Below, piece after piece: positions 12,696 to 25,266 of a DNA stretch of 64,000 bases (position 1 is its first letter; every line of letters starts with the position of its first letter). The stretch is taken from positions 4,176,858-4,240,857 of the forward strand of contig NW_009799179.1 of the NCBI RefSeq assembly GCF_000213175.1. The letters run 5' to 3'. The DNA comes from Neurospora tetrasperma FGSC 2508. Its lineage: Eukaryota; Ascomycota; Sordariomycetes; Sordariales; Sordariaceae. Under the pieces are notes generated by a model. It was not told the origin of the DNA. It was given only the letters and a program-made list of their open reading frames with translations, and searched no databases. The position numbers were made by a program, and so were the translations under genes.

Positions 12696-12911
12696 TCATA
12701 TGGTGCCATTGTCGGAGTCGGTCCGGTCGGTCGATGTTTTTATATGATCACAGGTGGTGGTGCAACATACGAAATTATCAACAAAAGACGTTGACAAATT
12801 CGCCAAAAAGCTCTCCTGATACTTCGCTAAATGGGGTGCGATATCAATGGAGCCCTTGGCTGAGTTGGTAGGCGCGGTTGGTTTCTTGCTACGTGCTTTG
12901 CGTGCGTCCAT
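12696..12911 (-). CDS. Possible small protein of 71 residues, unrecognised
   Basis: The frame starts MDARKARSKKPTAPTN and has a plausible protein composition: a basic N-terminus followed by a mixed helix-like stretch around IDIAPHLAKYQESFLANL. It lies immediately downstream of SDH1 and antisense to its presumed 3' UTR. No family is recognised. It could equally be a chance frame; there is no intron or promoter evidence. Confidence 0.2.
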   Translation of the reverse strand: MDARKARSKKPTAPTNSAKGSIDIAPHLAKYQESFLANLSTSFVDNFVCCTTTCDHIKTSTDRTDSDNGTI

Positions 12912-13576
12912 TGTACAGGTTTTTGGGAGAGAAAGAAGCATACATGAATATTGCATATAACCCGGGATGGAAGGGAAGATAGGGAACGACAAGCGAGGGT
13001 TGGAAAAGAAGAACAACCGAATCAGGGGTCCTAAATCGGGTGGTCAGGCCTCAACGGTTGGACGAATACCCTAAATTTTGCTCTCGACCAACTTTGGATT
13101 ATGGTTGTCATACCTTAGACGCAGTCGAGAGAGAGAGACAGAGAGGGGTGGAAAGATCGAAAGAAAGGAGGAAAGAAGGGTGATCGAAAGGATTGCATGT
13201 GGATGTAAGCAAGCTTAAATACTGTAGTCTTGTTTATAGCTTTAACGGACTTTTTTTTTCTTCGCGACGAAGGTCTGGCTCGTTACCACTGATGTAATTG
13301 ACTCTTTCGTCGACGATTGATCATTTTGACGCTTTGCTTATATCTCCGGCATGTACCCTTGTGGTTCGCCGAAGACAACATTCGTCGGGAATGAGTTGGA
13401 ATTTAACTACCCTTTTTCTTCTGGGTACAAAAAAAACCTAAGGAGCAGGGGAATGTCACTTACGTGTTAAGCGTTTTTGAAGGGTGATGTAACAACCGTT
13501 TTGAAATATCAATCTCAAGAAGCTAACCGCTGAGAACATACAGACACCAGAATTATGATAGCTGTCTACCGACAGG

Positions 13577-13633
13577 CAATACCGACATGAACCCAACGCC
13601 TGAACACCATGCGCTTAACCATTGTGCAATAGC
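13577..13633 (-). other. tRNA-like relic
   Basis: Read on the minus strand, the sequence starts GCTATTG and continues with an A-box-like CAATGGTTAAGCGCA. Farther on, GGTTCATGTC is a weak match to a B box. The acceptor stem does not close and the anticodon arm does not fold convincingly. I read it as a decayed tRNA or tRNA-derived fragment, with low confidence. Confidence 0.25.
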
Positions 13634-13794
13634 TTCGTTACGAACCTCGCCCTTCGGTACAATCCAAGTATTTTGTTACCCGATCGGTCCCGTCTGTATC
13701 GCGGATACAGTGATCTCGCACCCTCCTCAGTTAACATGTTTTTTTCTCTTTGGTCCAACTCTCGACTCACCAACACCATCCTCAAGCTCCCCCC

Positions 13795-14979
13795 TCAATT
13801 TGAAGCCTTGACAGACTCTGGCATGATCTCAACCTTCTCGCAAGCGGTATACCAAATCGCCGCCTCGATGATCTTGCAAACAATTCGTAGGTCGTTTTCA
13901 TCTGTTCACGCCACACAGTCTTGTCAGCCCATCCACCTCAATCTCATCTCTGTTGGGCCACACAAACAAGATCATAGGAATTACTAGTACTCACCTCTAG
14001 GCGCATAAACCATAGTAAAAGTCTCCGGCACTGGACTCTTCACCGGCCACCACCACCACCACCACCACCAAGAAGATTCCCCCTTTTCCCCCCCTTTTCC
14101 ACCAGAAGAAGTACCACCACCACCACCACGACGATGACCCCTCGTCGACCAAGCCATAGGATGTCTCTCCCCCCACCCCTTCTCCAACACCTCCTTGATA
14201 TCATCCGGATGCAGATTCGTGTGCATGCTCCTGTCCGAATGCGTATGGATATGGCAGATCTCCCCGTTTCCACAGACGTTTACGGGGTGGCGCGAGAACA
14301 AAGCGAACCCGTGTTTTTCTAGGCAAGACGTGGCGGTGACGAATCGATTAGGGTATCGGTGCGCAAGAGACTCGAGCGAGCTGCGCAGCGCGTTGTAGAT
14401 GGGGAGGGGGCCGGCCTGGTTGAGTTGTCTTTGCGGGGCGAGGCCGGCGACGGAGGGGCGGGGGCCGGGGCGGTAGGGGAGACCACCGGAGGAGGCTGCT
14501 GCCTTGTCGTTGTCGTTGTGCCCGGTGGGATCATTATTATGATGATGGTTATTATTGATGGCCAGGATACCCGCAGAGGGAAGCTGGCTCGGATCCCTCT
14601 CCGGCGCCTGCAACGGGTCGCGGATGGTGAACAAGCGATAAAAAGTCAGCCGGGCGTAGCCCGATGGGGTCGGGGGTGTCCCGCCGGGGCCGAGCTTGAG
14701 AAAGTTGAGATAGTCGTTGTGGATGAGCAGCATGATGGGCACGGAGATGATGGTGGCTTCGAGCAAAGCGCGGTGCACAAAGTGCATCCCCAGGACGGTC
14801 AGGATGGAAACGGCGAGGAGGGCGGAGGCGTCGAGGGTTATGTAGAAGGGGTCTTGCCGGATTACCATGTTAACTTGAGAGGAGGTCGCTGTCACGGGCT
14901 CGTCGGAGGAGGATGAGGAGGTTGGTTGGGAGAAGGCAGAAGGCATCTTTGGAGTTTCGGAGGTTACTGTGAGAGACAT
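13795..14979 (-). CDS. Two-TM membrane protein with fungal 'luciferase domain' (DUF5519-like)
   Basis: Two exons (14979-13995 and 13901-13795) join in frame to give 363 residues. Two hydrophobic segments lie at about residues 50-67 and 71-86. The C-terminal half has the family's HIHTHSDRSMH...LHPDDIKEVLEKGWGERHP pattern, and the short second exon supplies the last helix (IIEAAIWYTACE). Between these lie a Gly/Lys-rich loop and eight consecutive tryptophans (residues 304-311) encoded by a TGG repeat. The start at 14979 is preferred because the product then begins just before the disordered Ser/Thr segment. An in-frame ATG at 15114 would add 45 residues. The domain name comes from sequence similarity only; the biochemical role is unknown and light emission is not implied. 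Confidence 0.8.
14047..14070 (-). repeat. TGG(8) trinucleotide repeat inside coding sequence
   Basis: Eight uninterrupted CCA units on the plus strand read as eight Trp codons in the luciferase-domain gene. A second CCA-type run at 14110-14128 encodes part of the adjacent Gly run. Confidence 0.9.
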
Positions 14980-17634
14980 TTTAGGAGTGGCGGTTGGCGA
15001 CTGAGGTCGTCGTCGCTGTTCTTGGTGGGAGTTCAGTAAAGGTGGAAGATGTGTTTGAGAGGTCCAAAGACCAAAGGGCTTTGATCGTCCTCCTGGACGT
15101 TCGTTATCGAACACAACTTGTTGGTGGTCTCAGCAACAATGGTTGAGAAATGCTGAGTTTGGCTGGGCGACAGCAGCTTTTTGTATGACGAAGGGAATGC
15201 GAGTGATCAAGCGAAGGCTGTACTGTACCTACAGGTGCACAGACGGGTGTGATGCGTTTCTTCGTTACATGAAAAGACGTGCAGTCGGGATGCAAGTCCT
15301 TTGCGCAGCCTGTTATGCGGCGGGTAGTGGTGGTGCTGATGATGATGCCCAACCAGAGAGAAGTCTTATATCACAGCTCCGACAGACTTGAAGTGAGACT
15401 CGATGCGATGGCTAGCAGCCGTTGTGAGATGAGATATCAGCGAGCACGTGCCGGATGCCTAATAGCAATAATAACAGACAGTCGAACGTGCACAATGTTG
15501 TATTGAACAAAGAAGAAAGACAAGACGACGAAAGATCCCACTGACAGCACTGCATGTCAAGGCATACCGTATCCTACCTTTGTGAAGGAAAAATGAAGGT
15601 GCAAAGTCACCATCACAACCATGTAACCCCACCCGGACCAAGGATGATATAGATTGCACGACTAGTTATATTGTACCTCTGATGTGCAATGTCCTACCAA
15701 TAGGCGTAGATAACAAGCTGGCGGCATCCGCTCTTCCTCAAATCTGCTGTTGCTTGTCACATCGTAGAGAGGACCTTTCGACGTTCGGACTTACATACCA
15801 GACTGGCTGGTTCGGGTAAGGCGCCCCCACCTACATCATAATATCGGTTAATGATGTATCTGCCCGTTTAAGGCTGGGTACGATGTCGTCTGAACTGTAT
15901 CTGGAATTTTATTTTTGTATAATTTGTTCATACTTCCCGCTACCTCGAGTGACAGAGTGTCGGGAATATGGTATCAGACAAAAGAGGCCGTTAAGCACTT
16001 TGATTGAGGATGGCATGTCCAAAACCAGATTGCCTCAAAGAGAGTACTCAAACATGTCGTCGAACCGAGTGGTTCGGGTTAGAGAGAGCGGACAAGTGAT
16101 ATACCTCTTGACGGCCAACGGTATGACTGAGGAAAACCCTCGTTTGCTAGTAATCTCGAGGAAATGACGTCTGCGGGGTGCCAATGGGAGGGAGGGCTGG
16201 TCGGTGTTTGGTATAGAAACCACGGCTCACGCAATTAGTTTCAATGTTCTGTATATGTATATGCTCTGGAAGACCGGACCTCAAACGGCTGCCTCAACCC
16301 AGTGGCATGGAATGTCTCATGGCTACCTTACGGTGGAACATTCCTAACCGTCTATCCCGCGTAGAGGTAGCGTGGCAGCGTTTCAGACTAAACTTCATAA
16401 TGATGAACCTCCGCATTTCAGACTGAGGCCCGACTCTCCCTAACCTGAAGTTGAGGTGGGAGTGGTCAGCAGGACTGTTCCTTCGTCCTTGGCTTCTCCT
16501 CGAACCTCATCTATGACTTTGCAGGAATCAATCAGGCCTGGGTATGCCAAGCACACCATCACGAAGCAGACATTAGATTCAATATCCGAATCAGCATCGA
16601 TAGTGTGAGGAATGCGAATGTCGTCGTCGTCCGAAGGCTGAAACAAGTCGTCGTCGTTAGGTTATCATTCTCCATGAGTCGACGTCATCCGTGGACCCAG
16701 CTCGTGGACAACATGGATTCGCTAGGTGACTGCGATTGGACGGCACTGCTTCTACCCTACTTCAGGTGACACCCTCACGACCCTGAAGTCGTCGAACCTT
16801 CATTCTCTCTTCACAGCTTCAGACAATGGTCTCACACTCACCAATAGCAGCACGAACCGTCAAATATCTGGCGTACATGTCAACACCCAGTCGATATGAC
16901 AAAGAACGCCTAGAAGAAACACACCCTATCAACACTGCGGGATAGGGACAACATTCTGTCATGGCTAGAGACTCCTTGTCCTCTTCCTTCTGATCGGCTG
17001 AGCCGTCGAGGTCGTGGAACTCGAGACCAACCTCCCAAGATCAGATGCTGGTGGTTTAGGTGCGATTCGATTCGCGTATCATACCTCCGTTCTACAAGTA
17101 AAAACGCGTTGCTCAACGGCAACGGACGCATCGATGTCTTCGCCCGCGTCAACACACTGCAGCCTCCACAGCCAATCAATGCGGGGTCTCCGCACGAAAA
17201 CGCCAAGGTTAACCGGGATGCAGGACCAGCCTCCTAGAACTCTCCGTCGCTGGATGCACCTTTCGGAAGAGGAACGCGATTTTTTATGATCAGTTCAACA
17301 TTTCCAAAAGCGTGTATTTACTTGTACAAGCTATTTTTATTCGGGGTTGTCAGTTAGCGATAATCCAGAATCCAGTACACGACATCCAACGCGACAGGAC
17401 CCGGCGTCTGCTGGTCCCACCCTAGGCGCATTCCTTAGCCGACTCGCAGAGCTTCTTATATATTCTTCAAGGTTTCGCGATCGAGCCAGGCATATGTACG
17501 CCTCTCCGGTTTGCGACAGACGGTGTTAACTGTGAGGAAACATCTCATCGAGCTATGGTTTGCTTTCCGTCTCGGAAGCCCTGAGCCTGACACTGTTATC
17601 TATCCTATGTAGTATCCCAGTTCCCATTTCCACC
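14980..17634. other. Long intergenic region between divergent luciferase-domain and DUF3405 genes
   Basis: No gene could be assigned with confidence in 2.65 kb. Short frames on both strands lack domain signatures. The best coding candidate is a minus-strand exon-like segment at 16440-16637, listed separately. The rest presumably contains both promoters. Confidence 0.45.
16440..16637 (-). CDS. Possible terminal exon of an unrecognised small gene
   Basis: On the minus strand a branch-like CCTAAC (16656-16661 complement) is followed about 20 nt later by a TTTCAG acceptor. An open segment of 65 codons then begins PSDDDDIRIPHTIDADSD and ends at a TAG. The acidic start and mixed hydrophobic middle (VCFVMVCLAYPGL) look protein-like. 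A second open patch with a perfect GTGAGT donor lies upstream (complement of about 16847-16915, containing YRLGVDMYARYLTVRAAI), but I could not join the two in phase. It may be a short multi-exon gene or coincidence. Confidence 0.22.
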   Translation of the reverse strand, partial: PSDDDDIRIPHTIDADSDIESNVCFVMVCLAYPGLIDSCKVIDEVRGEAKDEGTVLLTTPTSTSG

Positions 17635-20295
17635 ATGGGGCTAAGTAACCTCAACCCACTGCGGTCGCGCGATGCGAAACGTCCCAAGTTGCCCATGCAC
17701 AAGCAGCTGAACCCTACAAGCTCATCATCCCCTACGAAGGAACGTTACTCCGATGTCGATGGTTCTTCGGACGATTACTCCTCCGGTGATTCCTCCGATG
17801 ACTTTTCACGATCCAGACCTGAACCTCGACGGTCTCGACATGCCTCCTCCTCAGCTTCCTCGAACTCCGTCCTGATGGCGCAAAGGCTGTCACCCACCTC
17901 CCAGCGCCGCTCCCCTCGAAGACATCTCTACAGACTACCAAACAAGGTTATACGAGTGTTGTGTATCGCCTTGATCACGACCATTGTCGTCTTCATCTTC
18001 GGTCTCGTGCGAGCAAGTCAGATGGAAAACAGAAGGATAGCTGAAGGGAAGGTCGAGAAAAAGCCACCACCTCCTCCGCCGTGGGAAAACTTCAAGTTTC
18101 TTACCCGATACTATGGCGGACTCAAGACATTGGTACCTGTTGAGGAAAATGTGCCCCAATATCCCAGGTTTGAAGATGAAGCTCCCTACAATGCAAGTGC
18201 GCCCTCCGCACAGGAGGAAGGGGACAAGTCTGGCAAGAGAGATACTGCAGAAGGCTCATCAGCGGCAACCAAGACCATACCACCAAGCAAGTCATTCATG
18301 GACCATCCGGGTTCGGTTGTTCCAAACAGCCGTCAAGGGTTCCAGGAGTGTTTCCTCGACGAACAGAAATTGATACGGGTTCCCCCAATCCAATACTACG
18401 ATGGCCGCCCCAGTGGATTTCCGGATAATGTTGTCGGCTCCTACGAGCTTCTTTCTCTTCCCGAAGACATCTGTTTCGACCGATTCGGCAGATATGGCCC
18501 GTATGGCTATGGCTACTCGGTCAAGACAGGAGGCCTTGGGGTTGGCGAGCACGGCGACCGAGTTGGAGCTGATGAGGTCTGGAAATCGACCAAACAGGTG
18601 GATTGGAGCAGCAACATCGACTGGGCTGAAGCTCAACGGCGGTGCTTTAAAGCCAATGAAGGCCGTTACAAGCCAGTTGCAGCACATAAGAACCCTCTTC
18701 AAGGCTTCTATATCCAGGAGCAAGACGGAAAATCAAAACTGAAGACCAGAGCGGACGTCCAATCTTCCGAGATTACGGCTACTGCGAAGCCTGCCGGAGA
18801 GAAAGAAAACGGGTCCGCCACACCTGAAGTACCCAAGCCAAAGGGCGATGTTCCCCGGTCCGCTCTTGTTATCAGAGCCTGGGACGAGATCGACTGGAAC
18901 GCCGAGAAGATTCTCAATCTTCGCGCCCTTGTGGCCGAACTATCTCTCGCTTCTGGCGGTCGCTACGATGTACATCTCTTGGTACAGGTACGCAATGACG
19001 GAAGGAATCCCGTCTGGGCCGACGACGAGGCCTACCAAAAACGTATCAACGACACCATCCCCGCAGAATTCCGTGGTATGGTAACTTTGTGGTCTGAAAC
19101 CCAAATGCTCGCCATCTATCAGGGTGTCCGCGACCTTTGGACCAAGGGCCCTGAACTGCCTGTCCATGGTTCCTATCGTGGCTTGCAGATGGCTATGCAG
19201 TACTTTGCCTATAAGCACCCCGAGTATGAACACTTTTGGCAATGGGAAATGGACATCCGCTACACCGGCCATTACTACGACCTGCTATCCAAGCTGGAGG
19301 CCTGGGCCAAAGAGCAGCCGCGCAAGGGCTTGTGGGAACGCAACGCGCGGTTCTACATGCCGTACGTGCACGGTACCTGGGACGACTTCAAGCAGATGGC
19401 GCGTGTGCAAACCGAGCACGGCATCGTCGGCGCCGACAACATCTGGGACAACGCCATCAAGAAGGGCGGTAACAAGGACAAACAAGAATCGCCCAACCAA
19501 GTGAAAACCAAGGGCGAGAAGAGCGTCTGGGGTCCGGAGCGGCCCAAGGACGAGAAGGACTGGTTCGAGCACGACCGGGATCCCGTCCCGCCCACCAGCT
19601 ACGAGCGCGACAAGTACGCCTGGGGCGTTGGCGAGGAAGCCGACTTGATCACGCTCAACCCCATCTTCAACCCGGAGGGCACCACTTGGGAGCTGGCCGA
19701 CGACATCACGGGCTACAACGAAACAAGCAACATTGGCAAGCCGCCACGGCGCGCCCAGATCATCACTGCGAGCCGCATGTCCCGCCGCCTGCTGCTTACC
19801 ATGCACCGCGAGACGGCCTTCAAGAAGCACCATGCCTTCCCGGAGATGTGGCCGGCCACGGTCGCGCTCCACCACGGCTACAAGGCTGTCTTTGCCCCTC
19901 ACCCACTGTTCGTCGACCGCGAGTGGCCAACCGAGTACATGGCGCACATCCTCAACGGCGGGCGCAACGGGGCCTCGGGCGGGTCGAGGACGTCCGTGTT
20001 TGGTAACCGTGAGCATAACATGAGGGGCCTGACATGGTTTTATAATGCCGGGTTCTCAGCTAATCTGTATAAGCGGTGGTTGGGGCTCAAGATCAATAAT
20101 GATGGTGGGGAGCAGTTCGAGCTGAGGCCGGATAATAGCGCGGATGACCAGACGGTGTCGACGATGCGCGGCGGCGAGGGGAGGATGTGTCTGCCGCCTA
20201 TGCTGTTGCATCCGGTTAAGGACGTTGTGTTGCCGGTTGAGCAGGAGGCGGAGGAGGCCAAGGTCACGATCCCAGAGTCGGATCCGTCTGCTTGA
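17635..20295 (+). CDS. DUF3405 family type II membrane protein
   Basis: This is a single-exon gene of 886 residues. The start at 17635 lies in CACCATGGGG; an in-frame ATG 25 codons upstream is poorer and would precede a hydrophobic stretch. A Ser-rich, basic cytosolic tail (1-100) is followed by one TM segment at about 104-125 (a signal anchor), a Pro-rich linker and a large lumenal domain. The domain has the family block ALVIRAWDEIDWNAEKILNLRALVAEL followed by WQWEMDIRYTGHYYDLL; both are typical of DUF3405 proteins of filamentous fungi. The fold and the acidic D-I-R motif suggest a Golgi glycosyltransferase-like enzyme, but that is inference and no reaction is established. Codon bias increases strongly after about residue 480. 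Confidence 0.88.
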   Translation: MGLSNLNPLRSRDAKRPKLPMHKQLNPTSSSSPTKERYSDVDGSSDDYSSGDSSDDFSRSRPEPRRSRHASSSASSNSVLMAQRLSPTSQRRSPRRHLYRLPNKVIRVLCIALITTIVVFIFGLVRASQMENRRIAEGKVEKKPPPPPPWENFKFLTRYYGGLKTLVPVEENVPQYPRFEDEAPYNASAPSAQEEGDKSGKRDTAEGSSAATKTIPPSKSFMDHPGSVVPNSRQGFQECFLDEQKLIRVPPIQYYDGRPSGFPDNVVGSYELLSLPEDICFDRFGRYGPYGYGYSVKTGGLGVGEHGDRVGADEVWKSTKQVDWSSNIDWAEAQRRCFKANEGRYKPVAAHKNPLQGFYIQEQDGKSKLKTRADVQSSEITATAKPAGEKENGSATPEVPKPKGDVPRSALVIRAWDEIDWNAEKILNLRALVAELSLASGGRYDVHLLVQVRNDGRNPVWADDEAYQKRINDTIPAEFRGMVTLWSETQMLAIYQGVRDLWTKGPELPVHGSYRGLQMAMQYFAYKHPEYEHFWQWEMDIRYTGHYYDLLSKLEAWAKEQPRKGLWERNARFYMPYVHGTWDDFKQMARVQTEHGIVGADNIWDNAIKKGGNKDKQESPNQVKTKGEKSVWGPERPKDEKDWFEHDRDPVPPTSYERDKYAWGVGEEADLITLNPIFNPEGTTWELADDITGYNETSNIGKPPRRAQIITASRMSRRLLLTMHRETAFKKHHAFPEMWPATVALHHGYKAVFAPHPLFVDREWPTEYMAHILNGGRNGASGGSRTSVFGNREHNMRGLTWFYNAGFSANLYKRWLGLKINNDGGEQFELRPDNSADDQTVSTMRGGEGRMCLPPMLLHPVKDVVLPVEQEAEEAKVTIPESDPSA

Positions 20296-20741
20296 ATGTT
20301 TTGCTTGTTTATTTTGTTGAGCGGCGTTTGGGCGATATGTCTAGTGATATCTCTGCTTTGGCCTCAAGTGTCTTGAGTTTGGAGAAGCTTTGAACAGGTT
20401 GGGGGTGGCGTTGGTGAATATGACCTAGATAGCAATGCATCATGCAGTAAGGTTAGACATAGAATCGAGGAATGCAAGATATCTTTCTCCGGGACATCTT
20501 GAAGACATAGTTCACATGCGTGAGACACGCTAGATTTTCGTCGTCATGTAGTAGGCAGTTCCATTATCATATCATTTGTTTTCGTATCCCCATCCGGCTG
20601 ACCCATTCCAAGCGCCCAAATATGAATGGTTCCCAAAGCAACTTGTGGAATAAAGCGGCTTAAGTATTATGAAATTGTTGTTGTTATTGATGAAGGGGGG
20701 GGAGTATTCCATCCGATGGGGAGGCAGTATCGGGGTCCAGT
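20296..20741. other. Convergent 3' spacer
   Basis: Only the presumed 3' UTRs of the DUF3405 gene and of emp24 are seen here, with a short G-run near 20697. Confidence 0.5.
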
Positions 20742-21610
20742 TCAGATAACCCGCTTGACCTAGATCAGGAGTTCAGGGGTTAGCTCTTCAGTCCTAGCCG
20801 TGTCTCCTAGCCTTCTTCTTCCTCTCCTTTCCTGCCAGAGTCTTTGAAGGAGTTGTCAACATACCTCAAAGAACCTTTTCAACCACCAGACTTGGAACAG
20901 GGACTCGCCCACCACGACGCCGACGATAAACAGGTTCCACCACTTGACGCGGGCGTTGGTGCTCTCGGCCGTGTTACGGTGGGTGCGCTCGCGCACGACA
21001 ATGTAGCTCTGCTCGTCCTTAACCATCTCCAACATCTCCGACAGCTTGCGCACCTCAACCTCGAGTGGGTCCTGGGGCGCGTCCGCTTCGGAAATGTACA
21101 CGATGCCGTGCACATTGAACGAAACCTCCTTGGTGTTGGCGCCCCAGTGCTCGTTGCCGAAGCAATACACATACTTGCCGTCGTGCTTGGCCTCGAACGA
21201 GAAATCGCCGTTGGATATGGACTTTTCAAAGGTCTCGTATTGGTTTAGGGGGTTGGTGATCTATGCATCGGCCCTTGTTAGCTTCTCTGTTGCAGGCTTC
21301 TTTCTTGGTTCTTGCTCGGTGTCTGGTCTAAAAATCGAAGATCGATGATGATGAACAGTAGATTGGCGGTCGGGCTACGTGGGGAAAGGTGATACGAAGG
21401 GGGACGACGCACCCAGAAATCGATGTCGAGGTTACCGGCGCTGCCAAACTCGCGGTCGCCGACCTGGAAGGTCACCGTCATCTTGTCATCGCGATGGAGG
21501 TTCTCGTGGAAGCATTCGCGGCCGTGGGCGGGAAGGACGATGTTGTGAGCGGCGGCGGCGCCGAACAAGCTGGCCGAGAGCAGCAGCTTAGCTGCTGTGA
21601 GGAATTGCAT
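20742..21610 (-). CDS. emp24: Emp24-type p24 cargo receptor of COPII vesicles
   Basis: Three exons (21610-21413, 21260-20865, 20759-20742) give 203 residues. A signal peptide (residues 1-20) ends before HNIVLPAHGRECF. The GOLD domain follows, with the paired cysteines in GRECF and YVYCFGNE, then a coiled-coil neck (EVRKLSEMLEMVKDEQSYIV) and the family hallmark RERTHRNTAESTNARV. One TM segment leads to a short cytosolic tail RRFFEVKRVI-like (here KRFFEVKRVI) with the FF and KR signals that bind COPII and COPI coats. The last exon is only 18 nt and encodes VKRVI plus the stop; it is supported by a CTAAC branch site and an exact frame match to the family tail. p24 proteins shuttle between ER and Golgi and sort GPI-anchored cargo. 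Confidence 0.94.
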
Positions 21611-24033
<2,423 letters not shown>

Positions 24034-25266
24034 AGTGCTGGCTACACTTAATGACAATGCCCTTACTCTGCCCGGGTCCAATATCCACGCTCGGTTAATT
24101 CCGCAATACACGCCCTTTAGCAACCGAACGAACTCACCAAACATGGTAACCAGTGGTTGACGACCGTCTCACAATAATCCGCGAGGCGGTTAAAAGGGGA
24201 TAGCCAGCACTCGTTTTGCACTTGTGATCACTTTTTCGGAAAGTCAGGAACACGCTTGATTCGGGATCTTGTACAGTTTGATACATCGCAAGGAGACTTC
24301 GCCTGCTGCTTTCCCTATATTTGCGTACGTTTTATGCTAAGGGGGGTACGGATACGGTTGCGGAGAGGGGGGAAATACTGGCAAGATATGAGTGTGATGA
24401 TGGATGGGGGAGGAGTCTTATGAATACCAAGCTGCCACTTAACTTACCTTTATTCCCTTTTTTTCTTGTTTTTTTCTTCTTTTTCGTTAGAACCGCTCGG
24501 CGTCTATTGTTTTCTGGCCTGCTCGCTCATCATCAACTCTTCATATGCTTCAGGTGAACCAACGTTTCGTACTCGATATGTGTGCTTTTCCAACTCTGTT
24601 ATTGTACCTGCTTCATGGAAGTTTCATCCGTATGTCAAAATTAGGCGAAATAAACGCATCAAGATCTCTGTACATATGAAAAGGCGTAATTCCTTCGTAC
24701 TCACTTGTCTCGAAGTTTTCAGACGGCAGACACCGACTGGAAATCAATTCTGAACATCTAGAGAAAGTAGACGTCGCGAATGTAGCGACTACAGAAGCGA
24801 CCAAGGAGGAACACCAAACTGGTGATCTCAACCCGTTCAACTGTTTTTACTGAAGTGCGGCAGCATACCGAGAACACATAATTACTTTTGAGCAGGATAA
24901 GTCAGCACGTATAAACTACTCAGTACTCACTGGATGTTTAAGACTGGATAGAAGTGAGAATGACCAAAAACGCATTCAACTGCTCTCTGTTCTCTGGCTG
25001 CCTACTAGTATACCCAAAGAGAATCCGTTCATAACACGAAAAAGCTGGCAAATCGACCCTCCATTCAAGAAAAAAAAACCAAAAAAAAACTCCGGATATC
25101 ATGCTCTTACTGCTACTTGCCCCGTTACTTCCCATGTTCTGTTTCGTGTCCGTATGTACGTAGGAGCCGACTGTTCCTTATTTCCATACTCTTTTCTTTG
25201 TAGGCCTTTCTCTCTCTTTCTCTTTCTCCTTCGTTCTCTCTCAGCTATGGAAACACCCTAAACGCC
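24034..25266. other. Convergent spacer between arf1 and the copper ATPase
   Basis: No coding region is supported. A T-rich block near 24465-24485, an A-rich block near 25069-25090 and a CT-rich run near 25205-25240 look like 3' UTR sequence. Confidence 0.5.

Larger units (their letters stand above)
12603..13794. other. Spacer between convergent SDH1 and luciferase-domain genes
   Basis: The span holds a minus-strand frame of 71 codons (12696-12911), a tRNA-like stretch (about 13577-13633, minus strand) and a GA-rich run around 13120-13180. I do not call a confident gene in it. Confidence 0.45.

Noticed and set aside
13984-15114. Extended start at 15114 for the luciferase-domain protein
   Set aside because: The extra 45 residues are basic, Pro/Gln-rich and not like the family start; kept only as an alternative.
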